DNA from: DAOPXV01 sp964551445
Lineage (GTDB): Bacteria; Muiribacteriota; UBA9980
NCBI GenBank assembly: GCA_964551445.1
Contig: CAZKCG010000016.1
Coordinates: forward strand, 36,214 to 100,213
Length of the DNA: 64,000 nt
Direction of reading: 5' to 3'
The notes below the pieces were generated by a model that was given only the letters and a program-made list of their open reading frames with translations, was not told the DNA's origin and did no database searches. Every line of letters starts with the position of its first letter. Position 1 is the stretch's first letter. Positions 8,669 to 17,308 of this stretch are shown piece after piece. The position numbers and the translations under genes were made by a program.

Positions 8669-11416
8669 TTATTGCATCGAACTATACCCTCTTATATTAT
8701 AAACTAAAAAGTTGTTTTTTAAAATAGTTTTCGAAAATAAATTAAGGCCCGGAAGGGTAAAAGCCTTGTTAAATCTATTTATTGCCAGTTTAAATAATTC
8801 GGTCTCGACGCCCGCGGCTATATCGGCTGAAAAACAGCCGCGAACCCAGGGTGAATTTTTATTGACCGTCGTTATAAGGGCTTTTTTGATGGCGGCCTTT
8901 ACCCGGAAGGCTTCGATGAGTTTTTCATTGTACTGGAAAATATGGTTTTGCCGGTTGTATGAAAGAGCGGCCGAAAGAGCCGCGTCATCGATCCATTCGT
9001 TCGATCTGCCGGCTGAAACCATGTCCCCGGCTAAAACATAGAGGTCCGTCATATTGAACCGGCTTTCGATCATATATTCGTTTTTATGAATGCTTTTTTT
9101 GAAGTATGCCATCGCTTCGTTGATATCGCCGGAGATGAATTTCAGTTTTCCCATGAGGTTGAGAGCAGTTGAAGAATTGATCCTGTAAGGGTTATACGCA
9201 TACGCCGTGCCGATATTGCGTTCGCTGTTTTCGATATCGCCAGCTCTGAAATAATAATAGGCGCGGTTCTGATAGATCACGGCGTCGTCCATATATCTCG
9301 CCGCGTCATTTAAATATTTCATGCCGTCGGCGTCAAATCCGGTTATAAAATAGACCGAGCTTAAAAGAAAAAGCGCCTCGCCGTTATGTTCGTGCCAGGT
9401 AAGGGAGTTTACAAGGCTTTTGAACGCGTTTTTCGTGTCGCCTGACGCTAAAAGATCCCCGCCCGCCTTCATATACCGGTCCGACATGAGCCTTGGGAGC
9501 GCCTCGAAATAAAACGAGAACAGAAGGACCGCCATTATAAACGCCGCCGCGGAATATCGGAACAGCGGAGAGTGAATGACAGTGGATCGTGATGGAGAGG
9601 ATGCCGGAATTTGCGTGTGCCGGGCCTGAATTTGCGCATGTGCCATGGATAGCGGGAAGGCGCCCTTGTTCCGGCTGATATCGTAAATTTCGTCTGAAAT
9701 GCTGTTTTGGGCATTTTCGTTTTCCAGCGGTTGGCTTTTTGAAATTTTAAATTCCGGCGAATTATTTATATCAATTCCAGCTTTTTCAGAACTTGCCGGG
9801 GGTTCCGGTATATAAGCGGTCTCTGAACCCGTATTTTTATTATAATTATCACTATTTGCTGCCGCCATGTTTTTATCGCCGGCCGAATAAATTATCGTCA
9901 CGGTAAAAAGCAGCAGCAGGAGCGGGTTTGAAAAAGGAAAACTGACGGCCGCGTTCATAAGAAGCGATATGAAAGCGATAAGCGCGAAAAAAGCTTTTTG
10001 GGTGAAACGGTTTCCTTCGCGGTCGGCGGCCTTTAATAAGTTCACGCAGGCTGAACCGCATATAAATAAAAAAAGCGCGAGAGAAATGACGCCGCACTCG
10101 CAGAGTATCTGAAGATAGTCGTTGTGAACGTCGGCGGCTATGCCGGAATAAGCCGCGAGCCGGGTATTTCCGGGCTCTGAAAAGATATCCGCCATGGCTT
10201 TGGGCGACAGGAACCGGAACGATCCGAGTCCGGCACCGGTCAGAGGGTGGTCTGAAAATATAGAAACGGCGGCTTTATACATGAGTATCCTCGATTCGAA
10301 AGATGCCGCCATGGTGTCTTTGGTCCACGCGTAGAACGAATACGCGCCGCGCCGGTGGTTGATAATATCTATAGCTGATATGAAAATAATTATCGCGATA
10401 AGCGATATGGCCGTCGTTTTAAATATGCGTCGGTTCGGCACTTCCAACCCGGCTGTATCGCTTTTTAACATTCGGCGACTTTCCATATTATCTGCGGCCC
10501 CGGTTTTCATTCGTGACTCAGGTTCGTCATTGTTTCGGGTTTCAAGTTTTGCGCCGCAGGTTTTGGGTCCGCCTTTGAAATAAAGGACGGCAAGTATTGC
10601 GGCTATCGTTAGCGCGGCGATGAATATGGGGAATTTGTTGAAGGTCTGATAAGTGAAAAAAAGATTCGCGAAAAGAATGAAGCGTGAAAGGTTTTTTTTC
10701 ACCGGCCCGTGGTCTTCGATGAACGCCGTGTAGATATTTATAGGCAGGCAGAAATTTAGAAATACCGCGAATATATTCACGTTTCCGAATGTTGAGAAAA
10801 TCGGGTTTATGGCGTTATTTTCGAGGTTCCAGTTGACGGGATCGGCCCCTGCGAGTTGAAGACCGGCGTAAAACAGAGGGACGGCCGATAGGACCGGAAG
10901 GACGAAAAGAAGTTTTTCGCCGTCAAGCGATCGCGATCGGGCCAAAAGTGCCATAAAAAAAGAAGAAACGAATACGGCGAAGATATCGGAGAATTTTTCA
11001 TTGAAAAGCTGGGGACAGGGCGAATTTATTGATGATACGGCGACCGACAGTATGAGAAATATCGATGCCGTGATCAGGCGGCCGGGTTTTAAGGCCGCGA
11101 AGCCCGGCGATAAAAAAAATTGTGATGAAGGGTCTTTCGATGAAAAGCCTTCGGGATCTATGCGAGCCGATGTTGAACCTGCGGAAGAACCCGCCCGCCG
11201 CGCGCCGGCATTCAATGCGGAACCGGCGGATCTTATGTGATCGAGACAGATAAAAAATAATAGCGCGATATTAAAAATTTTGACCGTGAAAAATTTCGGG
11301 AGGTTGAATGCGTTCTTGTTATCGGGCAGAAAGACGGCTATCGCGATCAAAAAAAACAACAGGATAAAATTCTGGTAAAAATTCGATCCTGTTGTTTTAA
11401 TGTTTTTTTTTGACAC
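8669..11416 (-). CDS. O-antigen ligase/polymerase-like membrane protein with C-terminal TPR domain
   Basis: 915 residues from a GTG at 11416. It has about a dozen membrane helices. The Wzy_C signature is present: GAGLGSFRFLSP followed by the large periplasmic loop and DVHNDYLQILCECG. The C-terminal 260 residues after a last membrane helix are TPR-like helical repeats (DAARYMDDAVIYQNRAYYYF and similar). Proteins of this build ligate or polymerise glycans on lipid carriers or glycosylate proteins. Three long polar, Ser/Ala/Glu-rich insertions (about 65-100, 280-330 and 505-605) break the membrane domain and are unusual. No Shine-Dalgarno is visible before the GTG. No glycosyltransferase genes flank it, so its substrate is unknown. 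Confidence 0.82.
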   Translation of the reverse strand: MSKKNIKTTGSNFYQNFILLFFLIAIAVFLPDNKNAFNLPKFFTVKIFNIALLFFICLDHIRSAGSALNAGARRAGSSAGSTSARIDPEGFSSKDPSSQFFLSPGFAALKPGRLITASIFLILSVAVSSINSPCPQLFNEKFSDIFAVFVSSFFMALLARSRSLDGEKLLFVLPVLSAVPLFYAGLQLAGADPVNWNLENNAINPIFSTFGNVNIFAVFLNFCLPINIYTAFIEDHGPVKKNLSRFILFANLFFTYQTFNKFPIFIAALTIAAILAVLYFKGGPKTCGAKLETRNNDEPESRMKTGAADNMESRRMLKSDTAGLEVPNRRIFKTTAISLIAIIIFISAIDIINHRRGAYSFYAWTKDTMAASFESRILMYKAAVSIFSDHPLTGAGLGSFRFLSPKAMADIFSEPGNTRLAAYSGIAADVHNDYLQILCECGVISLALFLFICGSACVNLLKAADREGNRFTQKAFFALIAFISLLMNAAVSFPFSNPLLLLLFTVTIIYSAGDKNMAAANSDNYNKNTGSETAYIPEPPASSEKAGIDINNSPEFKISKSQPLENENAQNSISDEIYDISRNKGAFPLSMAHAQIQARHTQIPASSPSRSTVIHSPLFRYSAAAFIMAVLLFSFYFEALPRLMSDRYMKAGGDLLASGDTKNAFKSLVNSLTWHEHNGEALFLLSSVYFITGFDADGMKYLNDAARYMDDAVIYQNRAYYYFRAGDIENSERNIGTAYAYNPYRINSSTALNLMGKLKFISGDINEAMAYFKKSIHKNEYMIESRFNMTDLYVLAGDMVSAGRSNEWIDDAALSAALSYNRQNHIFQYNEKLIEAFRVKAAIKKALITTVNKNSPWVRGCFSADIAAGVETELFKLAINRFNKAFTLPGLNLFSKTILKNNFLVYNIRGYSSMQ

Positions 11417-11467
11417 TTTTATTTTATTTTTTCAGTAGTTTTCGTTTTATGTTGAATTAAGCCGCGA

Positions 11468-12190
11468 CTATTTGTTTTCAACGCCGTTTTCAACGCCGTT
11501 TTCAACGGGTTTTTCCAACGCGGGTTCGGTCTTTTTAACTTTTTTTGTTTTCTTGACGGCTTTTTTTACTTTCTTCGGTTTTTCAACGGCTTTTTCAGCT
11601 TCGTCGGGAACGATCTCTTCGATCTTTTCTTTTTCGGTTTCTTTGACCATCTTTTCTTCAGCCGCTTTTTCTTCATTTACTTCTTCTTTTTTAGCGGTCT
11701 CGGTTTTTTTGGCTTCGGCTTTTTTACCGGCTATTTTGGCCTTGCATTCGTCGCAGGCGTTGAGGATGGAGGATGCGATGCACTTGTCGCAAAGATTCGC
11801 GTATGATTTGTCTTTGCAGTATTCGCAGTTCTCGTTCGAGTGGATGATGGCTTTGGCTTTACAGACCTCGCATAAAAGTTTGGTGTCTTTTATCGGCCTT
11901 GATCTCATGCCGGAGCTCGAGCCTGAATTTGAGCCGAGTTTGTTGTCGAGCAGCTCGTTGATCATGCCGCCTTCCATATTTTTGAAGTTCGTGGCTTCCT
12001 TTACGGTTTCGGATTGCTGGCTTTCGAGGTTTCTGGCCCTGGTCGAAGGCTTGTCCATGTTAAATCTCATTCCGGAACCGAAGAACGAAGCCTTGGCGTC
12101 CTGCATGTCGTCCTGAGAGAATGCGGCGGTCGGAGCCATTAATAATACTGCGATGATAAAAGCTAATATAGTTGCCTGGATCTTTTTCAT
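11468..12190 (-). CDS. Exported protein with four CxxC motifs and a Lys/Glu-rich tail
   Basis: 240 residues from the ATG at 12190; GAGGTG lies about nine bases upstream, whereas the GTG at 12202 overlaps that site. Residues 1-26 form a signal peptide (cleavage likely after TAAFS). Residues about 103-152 hold CEVC, CEYC, CDKC and CDEC, arranged as two zinc-ribbon-like pairs. The last 85 residues are a Lys/Glu/Ala/Val repeat (KKVKKAVKKTKKVKKTE) recalling histone-H1-like tails. I know no family for this combination. Zinc ribbons are rare in exported proteins; the cysteines could instead form disulfides. It has its own promoter and is divergent from the sigma-54 activator. Confidence 0.7.
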   Translation of the reverse strand: MKKIQATILAFIIAVLLMAPTAAFSQDDMQDAKASFFGSGMRFNMDKPSTRARNLESQQSETVKEATNFKNMEGGMINELLDNKLGSNSGSSSGMRSRPIKDTKLLCEVCKAKAIIHSNENCEYCKDKSYANLCDKCIASSILNACDECKAKIAGKKAEAKKTETAKKEEVNEEKAAEEKMVKETEKEKIEEIVPDEAEKAVEKPKKVKKAVKKTKKVKKTEPALEKPVENGVENGVENK

Positions 12191-12221
12191 AATAATTTTC
12201 ACCTCATGGAATTTTTGGCTG

Positions 12222-12250
12222 ATTATACAATAATTTTAGATTAAAGTCAA
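12222..12250 (-). promoter_or_regulatory. Sigma-70 type promoter for the CxxC protein
   Basis: TTGACT and TATAAT are separated by 17 bases on the minus strand, about 32 bases upstream of the start codon. Confidence 0.75.
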
Positions 12251-12379
12251 TCGGCGGTAACAACAGTACATTATCACAAAAATTTGACATCGGCGGTAAC
12301 GCGTCATATTTTTTCACGGGCCGGCCGGCTGAGATGTTTCGCGGAAAATTACCGCAAAAAAATATGTCGCAAAAAAATA

Positions 12380-12408
12380 TGGAATTATAAAATTAAAAAT
12401 GATACAAT
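12380..12408 (+). promoter_or_regulatory. Weak promoter abutting the sigma-54 activator start codon
   Basis: TACAAT at 12403-12408 lies six bases before the ATG at 12415, with a poor -35 (TGGAAT) 17 bases upstream. There is no Shine-Dalgarno, so the mRNA may be leaderless. Confidence 0.4.
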
Positions 12409-12414
12409 ATTTTT

Positions 12415-14214
12415 ATGATCTTGAAAAATAAAGGCGATAAAGATTTTTCAGCCTCTGATATTATACAGGACGACATCGTTGAAAGCAGGAATAAATACAG
12501 CCTTCTTTTTGATTCGATGTTAGACGCAGCCCTTATTGTCGACCAGGCAGAACTTAAGATAGTCGAGGCGAATAAAACTGCTGCCGCTTTATACGGTTAC
12601 AGCTTTGAAGAATTTAAAGGCATGAACGCGCTGGAACTTTCCGCCGAGCCCGAAAAAACCATAAGATCCATCCAGGACCCTTATCTTTACGTTCCCCTCC
12701 GCTACCATAAAAAAAAAGACGGCACGGTTTTTCCCGTTGAGATAACTACCGGGACTCTCGTTTTAAACGGCAGGCCGACCGTGATATCGATGATACGCGA
12801 CATCAGCGTCCGCTTTGAAATGGAAGAGGCTTTGAAAAAAAGAGAGACCGCGTATAGGACCCTGGCTGAAAACATTCCGGCGATCGTCTATCGCAGATAT
12901 ATTTCAAAAGATAATAAAATGCTTGTTTTTAACGACATGTTAAAGACCATGACCGGTTACGACGCGGATGAGCTTGAAGAGGATTTTGATCGAATAATTT
13001 TTAAGCAGGACCTTGAAAATTTTAAAAAAACCATTTCAACGGCCGTTTTAATGGGTAAGGCTTTCCGCGCGGAATATCGTATCACGCATAAGACCGGTGA
13101 TATCCGCTACTTCGCGGAACACGGCCGGCCGGTTTTAAACGGCGAGGGCGGCCTTGAATATATAGACGGCGTGATATTTGACGATACTCAGAGGAAAAGA
13201 GCGGAGGAAAAGGTAAGGATAGTACAAAAAGAACTCCTTGAAAAATATTCCTACCGCGATATTATAGGTAAAAGCGCGGCTATAAGAAAAATAAAGGACA
13301 TTCTTCCGGCCATTTCCGCGAGCGATTGTAATATTTTGATAGAGGGGCCTTCCGGTACCGGTAAAAATCTTATAGCTAAGGCGATCCACAGCTTATCTTT
13401 AAGAAGAACGGGGCCGTTCGTAACGGTCAACTGCGGCGCCATACCTGAAACGCTTCTTGAATCGGAGCTGTTTGGTTACGCGAAGGGGGCTTTTACCGAC
13501 GCGAAGAGCGATAAGCCCGGAAAGATAGCGGCGGCTGACGGCGGAATAATATTTCTGGACGAGATCGGGGAAATGCCGCTCGGGCTACAGGTGAAGATAC
13601 TTCATTTTATCGAGGAAAAAACTTACGAGCCTCTCGGGTCGAATAAGCCTTTAAAAGCCGACGTCAGAATAATAGCGTCCACCAACAGGGACCTTTTAAA
13701 CCTCGTGCGGGAAAACAATTTCAGAAGCGATCTTTATTACAGGCTTAAAATAGTCAGTTTAAAGGTTCCTCCGCTTTGCGAAAGATTCGAGGATATCGAG
13801 CTTTTGATACAGCATTTTATCGATATAATGAACGGCAAATATTCAAAATCGATAACTGCGCTCTCAAACGCCGCTCATGCTTATCTTTTAAGTTATGAGT
13901 TTCCCGGAAACGTCCGGGAACTCCAGAATATTATCGAACACGCCGCTATTTTCTGCGAAGGCGGCGTTATAGAAGCGGATCACTTTCCGGAAGAGTATAA
14001 AAACAAGAACACGCGTTACTTAAAAGGTAACACCAATGAAAAGGTTTGTGGGGACGAAACGAACGAACTTAAAAGCGTCAAAATTTTTTCCGAGCGGGTT
14101 TATCTTGTTGGCGTCCTCAATAAATTTGACGGCAGCAGAAAAGAAGCGTCAAAATTTCTGAACATCAGCAGGGTCGAGCTCTGGCGTAAAATGAAAAAAC
14201 ACAAACTTATCTGA
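12415..14214 (+). CDS. Sigma-54-dependent transcriptional activator with two PAS domains
   Basis: 599 residues: PAS (about 27-140), second PAS (145-262), AAA+ domain (about 280-510) and a C-terminal Fis-type helix-turn-helix (EASKFLNISRVELWRKMKKH). The ATPase domain shows Walker A GPSGTGKN, Walker B GIIFLDEIGEM and the arginine-finger region. The sigma-54 contact loop reads GAFTDA rather than GAFTGA, a tolerated variant. It should bind palindromic enhancers and open sigma-54 promoters in response to a cytoplasmic signal sensed by its PAS domains. The neighbouring genes have a sigma-54 type promoter and matching palindromes, which makes them likely targets. No Shine-Dalgarno precedes the ATG. 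Confidence 0.95.
   Translation: MILKNKGDKDFSASDIIQDDIVESRNKYSLLFDSMLDAALIVDQAELKIVEANKTAAALYGYSFEEFKGMNALELSAEPEKTIRSIQDPYLYVPLRYHKKKDGTVFPVEITTGTLVLNGRPTVISMIRDISVRFEMEEALKKRETAYRTLAENIPAIVYRRYISKDNKMLVFNDMLKTMTGYDADELEEDFDRIIFKQDLENFKKTISTAVLMGKAFRAEYRITHKTGDIRYFAEHGRPVLNGEGGLEYIDGVIFDDTQRKRAEEKVRIVQKELLEKYSYRDIIGKSAAIRKIKDILPAISASDCNILIEGPSGTGKNLIAKAIHSLSLRRTGPFVTVNCGAIPETLLESELFGYAKGAFTDAKSDKPGKIAAADGGIIFLDEIGEMPLGLQVKILHFIEEKTYEPLGSNKPLKADVRIIASTNRDLLNLVRENNFRSDLYYRLKIVSLKVPPLCERFEDIELLIQHFIDIMNGKYSKSITALSNAAHAYLLSYEFPGNVRELQNIIEHAAIFCEGGVIEADHFPEEYKNKNTRYLKGNTNEKVCGDETNELKSVKIFSERVYLVGVLNKFDGSRKEASKFLNISRVELWRKMKKHKLI
14016..14031 (+). promoter_or_regulatory. Candidate activator-binding palindrome (site 1, inside the activator gene)
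   Basis: TTACTTAAAAGGTAAC, extended on the left by G at 14015 to arms GTTAC/GTAAC. It falls in the linker between the ATPase domain and the HTH. The identical 16-mer occurs at 14269-14284. Confidence 0.45.
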
Positions 14215-14238
14215 AGATCTTATTAAACCCTTATTCGT

Positions 14239-14254
14239 GTTACTTTTATAGTAA
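14239..14254 (+). promoter_or_regulatory. Candidate activator-binding palindrome (site 2)
   Basis: GTTACTTTTATAGTAA matches the reverse complement of site 3 at 13 of 16 positions. It lies about 117 bases upstream of the sigma-54 type promoter. Confidence 0.55.
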
Positions 14255-14268
14255 TATTGCGAAAAAGA

Positions 14269-14284
14269 TTACTTAAAAGGTAAC
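14269..14284 (+). promoter_or_regulatory. Candidate activator-binding palindrome (site 3)
   Basis: TTACTTAAAAGGTAAC, identical to site 1 and in inverted orientation to site 2 with 30-base spacing. It lies about 87 bases upstream of the -24 element, a usual distance for an enhancer. Confidence 0.6.
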
Positions 14285-14370
14285 ATTATTATCGGTTCTT
14301 AAAAGCCATAATTCGGTCACTTGTTAATAAAATCAATTGGTTTCAAATAATGGATTATTTTGGTATGTTT

Positions 14371-14386
14371 TGGCACATAAAATGCA
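14371..14386 (+). promoter_or_regulatory. Sigma-54 (-24/-12) promoter
   Basis: TGGCACATAAAATGCA keeps the invariant GG and GC dinucleotides at the correct 12-base separation. Transcription would begin near 14398, about 48 bases before the small HPt-like gene. Confidence 0.7.
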
Positions 14387-14445
14387 ACAAAAAACATCTG
14401 GTTTTGATTTAAACATTTTGTTAAAAGAAAGCTGCAGGTGTCAAA

Positions 14446-14724
14446 ATGCAAAATTACATTCATCAATTTTTAGAAAACTGGGAGTTTGAACTTTTCGAAA
14501 TTTTCGCGGCGCTTTCGTCGGGAAATAGAAAAGTTTTTGCGGCTCTTCTCAAAAATCTGAAAAAAGAAGCCGAAGCGGCCTGCGCCGGAGTTATTCTGGA
14601 GCTTTTGAACGATCTTGAAAGCCGTTCTTTTTCAATGGACAGCGATGAAGTAAGACAGATCGTTCAGAAACTGAACGCGGCGTTTAAAACCTATAAAGCC
14701 GAATTTCAAAAAGGTTTAAAATAA
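14446..14724 (+). CDS. Small helical protein resembling a degenerate HPt domain
   Basis: 92 residues, all helical by composition, with AGGTG seven bases before the ATG. The stretch of 23 residues beginning KNLKKEAEAACAG can be laid without gaps on the HPt signature (HTLKGSA..LGA..L....LE), including the closing LE, but the phospho-acceptor histidine position is a lysine. A final helix with KAEFQKGL also fits an HPt end. This is a visual alignment only. If right, it is a phosphorelay protein that cannot be phosphorylated and may act as a binding partner. It is the first gene behind the sigma-54 promoter, 35 bp ahead of the chemoreceptor gene. Confidence 0.6.
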   Translation: MQNYIHQFLENWEFELFEIFAALSSGNRKVFAALLKNLKKEAEAACAGVILELLNDLESRSFSMDSDEVRQIVQKLNAAFKTYKAEFQKGLK

Positions 14725-14759
14725 AAATTTTAAAAATTAAGTGAAAGGAAGGAATTTTT

Positions 14760-17213
14760 ATGAGATTGGCCATAGGAATGAAAGTGATATTAAGTTTCTT
14801 ATTGATACTCGCCATGATAGCGTTTTCTTCATATTATACTAACCAGGAACTCAGATCGCTTCAAAAACTTCAGGATGAAGGCGCGAAAAGAGCCAGCGAC
14901 CAGTCACTGGTCATGGGAGCCAAAAATATATACGGAAGAGTTTATACCGTCATCGCCGACGCTGTCATAAATCGTGACATGGAATCGTCCCAAAAGGACT
15001 GGAATGAGATCAAGGCCAAAAGTATTAAAGAGCTCGAAGAAATAAAATCAAGGATGGATACGGAAGATGAAAAGAAGAACGTCGATCTTGCCCGCGCGGC
15101 CTTTGACGAGGCGGCGGCTCTTTTCGAACAGAAAATGATGCCGGTCCTTTTAGCCACTAAAGAGATGACGGAGGAAATAAAGGTACTCGACGGAAAGATC
15201 GATGAAACTTTCGCGAAAATGGACGTGCCGCTCGAGGCTGTTTATGTTTCTATTGAAAAAGAGGCAAAAGACGCCGATGCCGAATTCGATACAGGTATAA
15301 ACCAGACTATAAAAATGATGACGATCGTTTTCATAGCTATGCTGGGTTTTATGATAGTGCTCGGTTTCTATTTCAACTTCAATATCGCCAATATTTTGAA
15401 ATTTATGCAGGCGGAAGCGCAAAAACTTATGAACGCCGTAAACAATGGAAAACTCGATATCCGCGGCGACGCTGAAAAAACCAATTTCGAGTTCCGGGGA
15501 TTGATCAAGGGCATGAACGATATAATGGACGCTTTCGTTAAACCGCTTAACGTCACGGCCGAATACGTTGACAGAATATCCAAGGGCGATATGCCTCCGA
15601 AGATAACCGATGAATATAAGGGCGATTTCAACGAGATCAAAAACAATCTCAACCAGTGCATAGACGCCGTGACGAAGCTTATAACCGACGCCAACGCGCT
15701 CGCGGTTTCGGCTACCGCCGGAAAACTCGGCGACAGGGCTGACGCTACAAAACATAACGGCGATTTTAAAAAGATAATAAAAGGTTTTAATGGTACGCTC
15801 GATGCGATAATAGGCCCGCTTAACGTGGCGGCCGAGTATGTTGACAGAATATCCAAGGGCGATATACCTCCGAAGATAACCGATAACTACAGCGGCGATT
15901 TCAACGAGATCAAAAATAACCTGAATCAGTGCATAGACGCCGTTGAAAATCTTGTAAAAGACGCCGTGGACCTCGCGAAAGCAGGCGTGGAAGGTGAACT
16001 TGATAAAAGGGCCGACGCCGCGAAACACGACGGCGATTTTAAAAAGATAGTAAAAGGCGTTAACGATACTCTTGACGCGGTCATTAAACCCGTTCAGGAA
16101 GCGGTGAAGTGCCTCGCCCAGCTCGCGGAGGGAAACCTCGCGGTTGAAATGAGCGGCGAATATAAAGGTGAACACGCGGTTTTAAAGAATTCGCTCAACG
16201 CCACGATAAATTCCATGAATGAAATTCTCGGCCACGTATCTATTTCGGTCGATCAGGTAAATACCGGAGCGAGACAGGTATCCGACGCCAGTCAGTCGCT
16301 TTCGCAGGGCGCGACCGAAACGGCGAGTTCGCTCGAGGAGATCAGTTCCTCGATGCAGGAAATTAATTCGCAGATAGAAAAAACGGCAGCTAATTCGATG
16401 GAAGCCAATAATCTTGCGGGAGCCGTGAGGACCTCGGCTGAAAGCGGCAGCGGCAAGATGAACCAGATGATGACCGCGATGAACGAGATCAACGAAGCTT
16501 CCTCGAACATTTCAAAGATAATTAAAGCGATAGACGAAATAGCATTCCAGACGAACCTTCTTGCGTTGAACGCCGCCGTCGAAGCCGCCCGCGCCGGAAA
16601 ACACGGAAAAGGCTTCACCGTCGTCGCCGAGGAAGTTCGAAACCTCGCTCAGCGAAGCGCGAAAGCCGCCAAGGAAACGGCCGATATGATCGAAAACTCC
16701 AAGAAAAAGGCCGAAGACGGAACCAAGATCGCGGACGAAACAGCCAGATCGCTCAATGAGATAGTGACGGGCGTGGCCAGGGTCGGCGACATTATAGGCG
16801 AGATCGCCGCGGCGTCGAAGGAAGAAGCTCTCGGCATCCAGCAGATCAATCAGGGACTCGGCCAGGTCGATCAGGTCACCCAGCAGAATACCGCGACGGC
16901 CGAAGAAGCTGCGGCCGCAAGCGAGGAGCTTTCGGCGCAGGCGGTCGAGCTGAAAAGCATGCTTGAAAAATTCAGGCTCAGGGACCAAACCGGGAAATCG
17001 ACAGTAAATGCTTATCTTAAGGGGCCCCAACCAGTGAAAAATCAGAGAACGACCATAACTATAAAACAGATCCAGCCGCCTCAGGCATCGGGTAAAAAGC
17101 CAGATAATAAACCGGGCAATATTAAAAGATCTCCCGGATCTGGCGGAAATACGGGCAAGGTCAACCCCGAGGACATAATATCTCTCGACGACCACGAATT
17201 CGGAAAGTTCTAA
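14760..17213 (+). CDS. Methyl-accepting chemotaxis protein with tandem HAMP-like repeats
   Basis: 817 residues. Membrane helices at about 8-27 and 186-207 enclose a four-helix-bundle-type periplasmic sensor. Residues about 210-480 hold at least three HAMP-like units; the unit starting EYVDRISKGD is duplicated with a 91-residue (273-bp) period. The signalling domain has the conserved hairpin tip EIAFQTNLLALNAAVEAARAG (about 594-614) for CheA/CheW binding. The last residues ISLDDHEFGKF form a conserved acidic tail after a flexible Pro/Gly/Lys linker; it is not the NWETF-type CheR tether. AAGGAAGG precedes the ATG. It is probably transcribed with the upstream small gene from the sigma-54 promoter. 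Confidence 0.95.
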   Translation: MRLAIGMKVILSFLLILAMIAFSSYYTNQELRSLQKLQDEGAKRASDQSLVMGAKNIYGRVYTVIADAVINRDMESSQKDWNEIKAKSIKELEEIKSRMDTEDEKKNVDLARAAFDEAAALFEQKMMPVLLATKEMTEEIKVLDGKIDETFAKMDVPLEAVYVSIEKEAKDADAEFDTGINQTIKMMTIVFIAMLGFMIVLGFYFNFNIANILKFMQAEAQKLMNAVNNGKLDIRGDAEKTNFEFRGLIKGMNDIMDAFVKPLNVTAEYVDRISKGDMPPKITDEYKGDFNEIKNNLNQCIDAVTKLITDANALAVSATAGKLGDRADATKHNGDFKKIIKGFNGTLDAIIGPLNVAAEYVDRISKGDIPPKITDNYSGDFNEIKNNLNQCIDAVENLVKDAVDLAKAGVEGELDKRADAAKHDGDFKKIVKGVNDTLDAVIKPVQEAVKCLAQLAEGNLAVEMSGEYKGEHAVLKNSLNATINSMNEILGHVSISVDQVNTGARQVSDASQSLSQGATETASSLEEISSSMQEINSQIEKTAANSMEANNLAGAVRTSAESGSGKMNQMMTAMNEINEASSNISKIIKAIDEIAFQTNLLALNAAVEAARAGKHGKGFTVVAEEVRNLAQRSAKAAKETADMIENSKKKAEDGTKIADETARSLNEIVTGVARVGDIIGEIAAASKEEALGIQQINQGLGQVDQVTQQNTATAEEAAAASEELSAQAVELKSMLEKFRLRDQTGKSTVNAYLKGPQPVKNQRTTITIKQIQPPQASGKKPDNKPGNIKRSPGSGGNTGKVNPEDIISLDDHEFGKF
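15567..16115 (+). repeat. 273-bp tandem duplication within the chemoreceptor gene
   Basis: The block starting GTTGACAGAATATCCAAGGG at 15567 recurs at 15840 with few changes, giving repeated HAMP-like units. The near identity of the DNA at the start of each unit points to recent duplication or gene conversion. The end coordinate is approximate. Confidence 0.75.
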
Positions 17214-17230
17214 CGAAGTTATTCGCCAAT

Positions 17231-17271
17231 AAAAAACATCCCCGGGCTTTTTGGGCTCAGGGATGTTTTTT
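17231..17271. terminator. Bidirectional Rho-independent terminator
   Basis: AAAAAACATCCC at 17231-17242 pairs with GGGATGTTTTTT at 17260-17271. It lies between the convergent chemoreceptor and the exported Pro-rich protein gene. Confidence 0.88.
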
Positions 17272-17308
17272 ATTCGGTTATTTACTTTTATTCAGGTCCG
17301 GTCAACTA

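Noticed and set aside
11472..12116. 214-residue reading frame opposite the CxxC protein
   Set aside because: It reflects the low-complexity Lys/Glu tail read backwards, giving a Phe/Ser-rich product.
12250..12300. Repeated TCGGCGGTAAC (about 12250 and 12290) as an operator
   Set aside because: Only two short copies in the same orientation, unlike the activator palindromes; retained only as an observation.
15150..16175. 341-residue reading frame opposite the first chemoreceptor gene
   Set aside because: It lies antisense to a well-supported gene with no ribosome site or domain signal.
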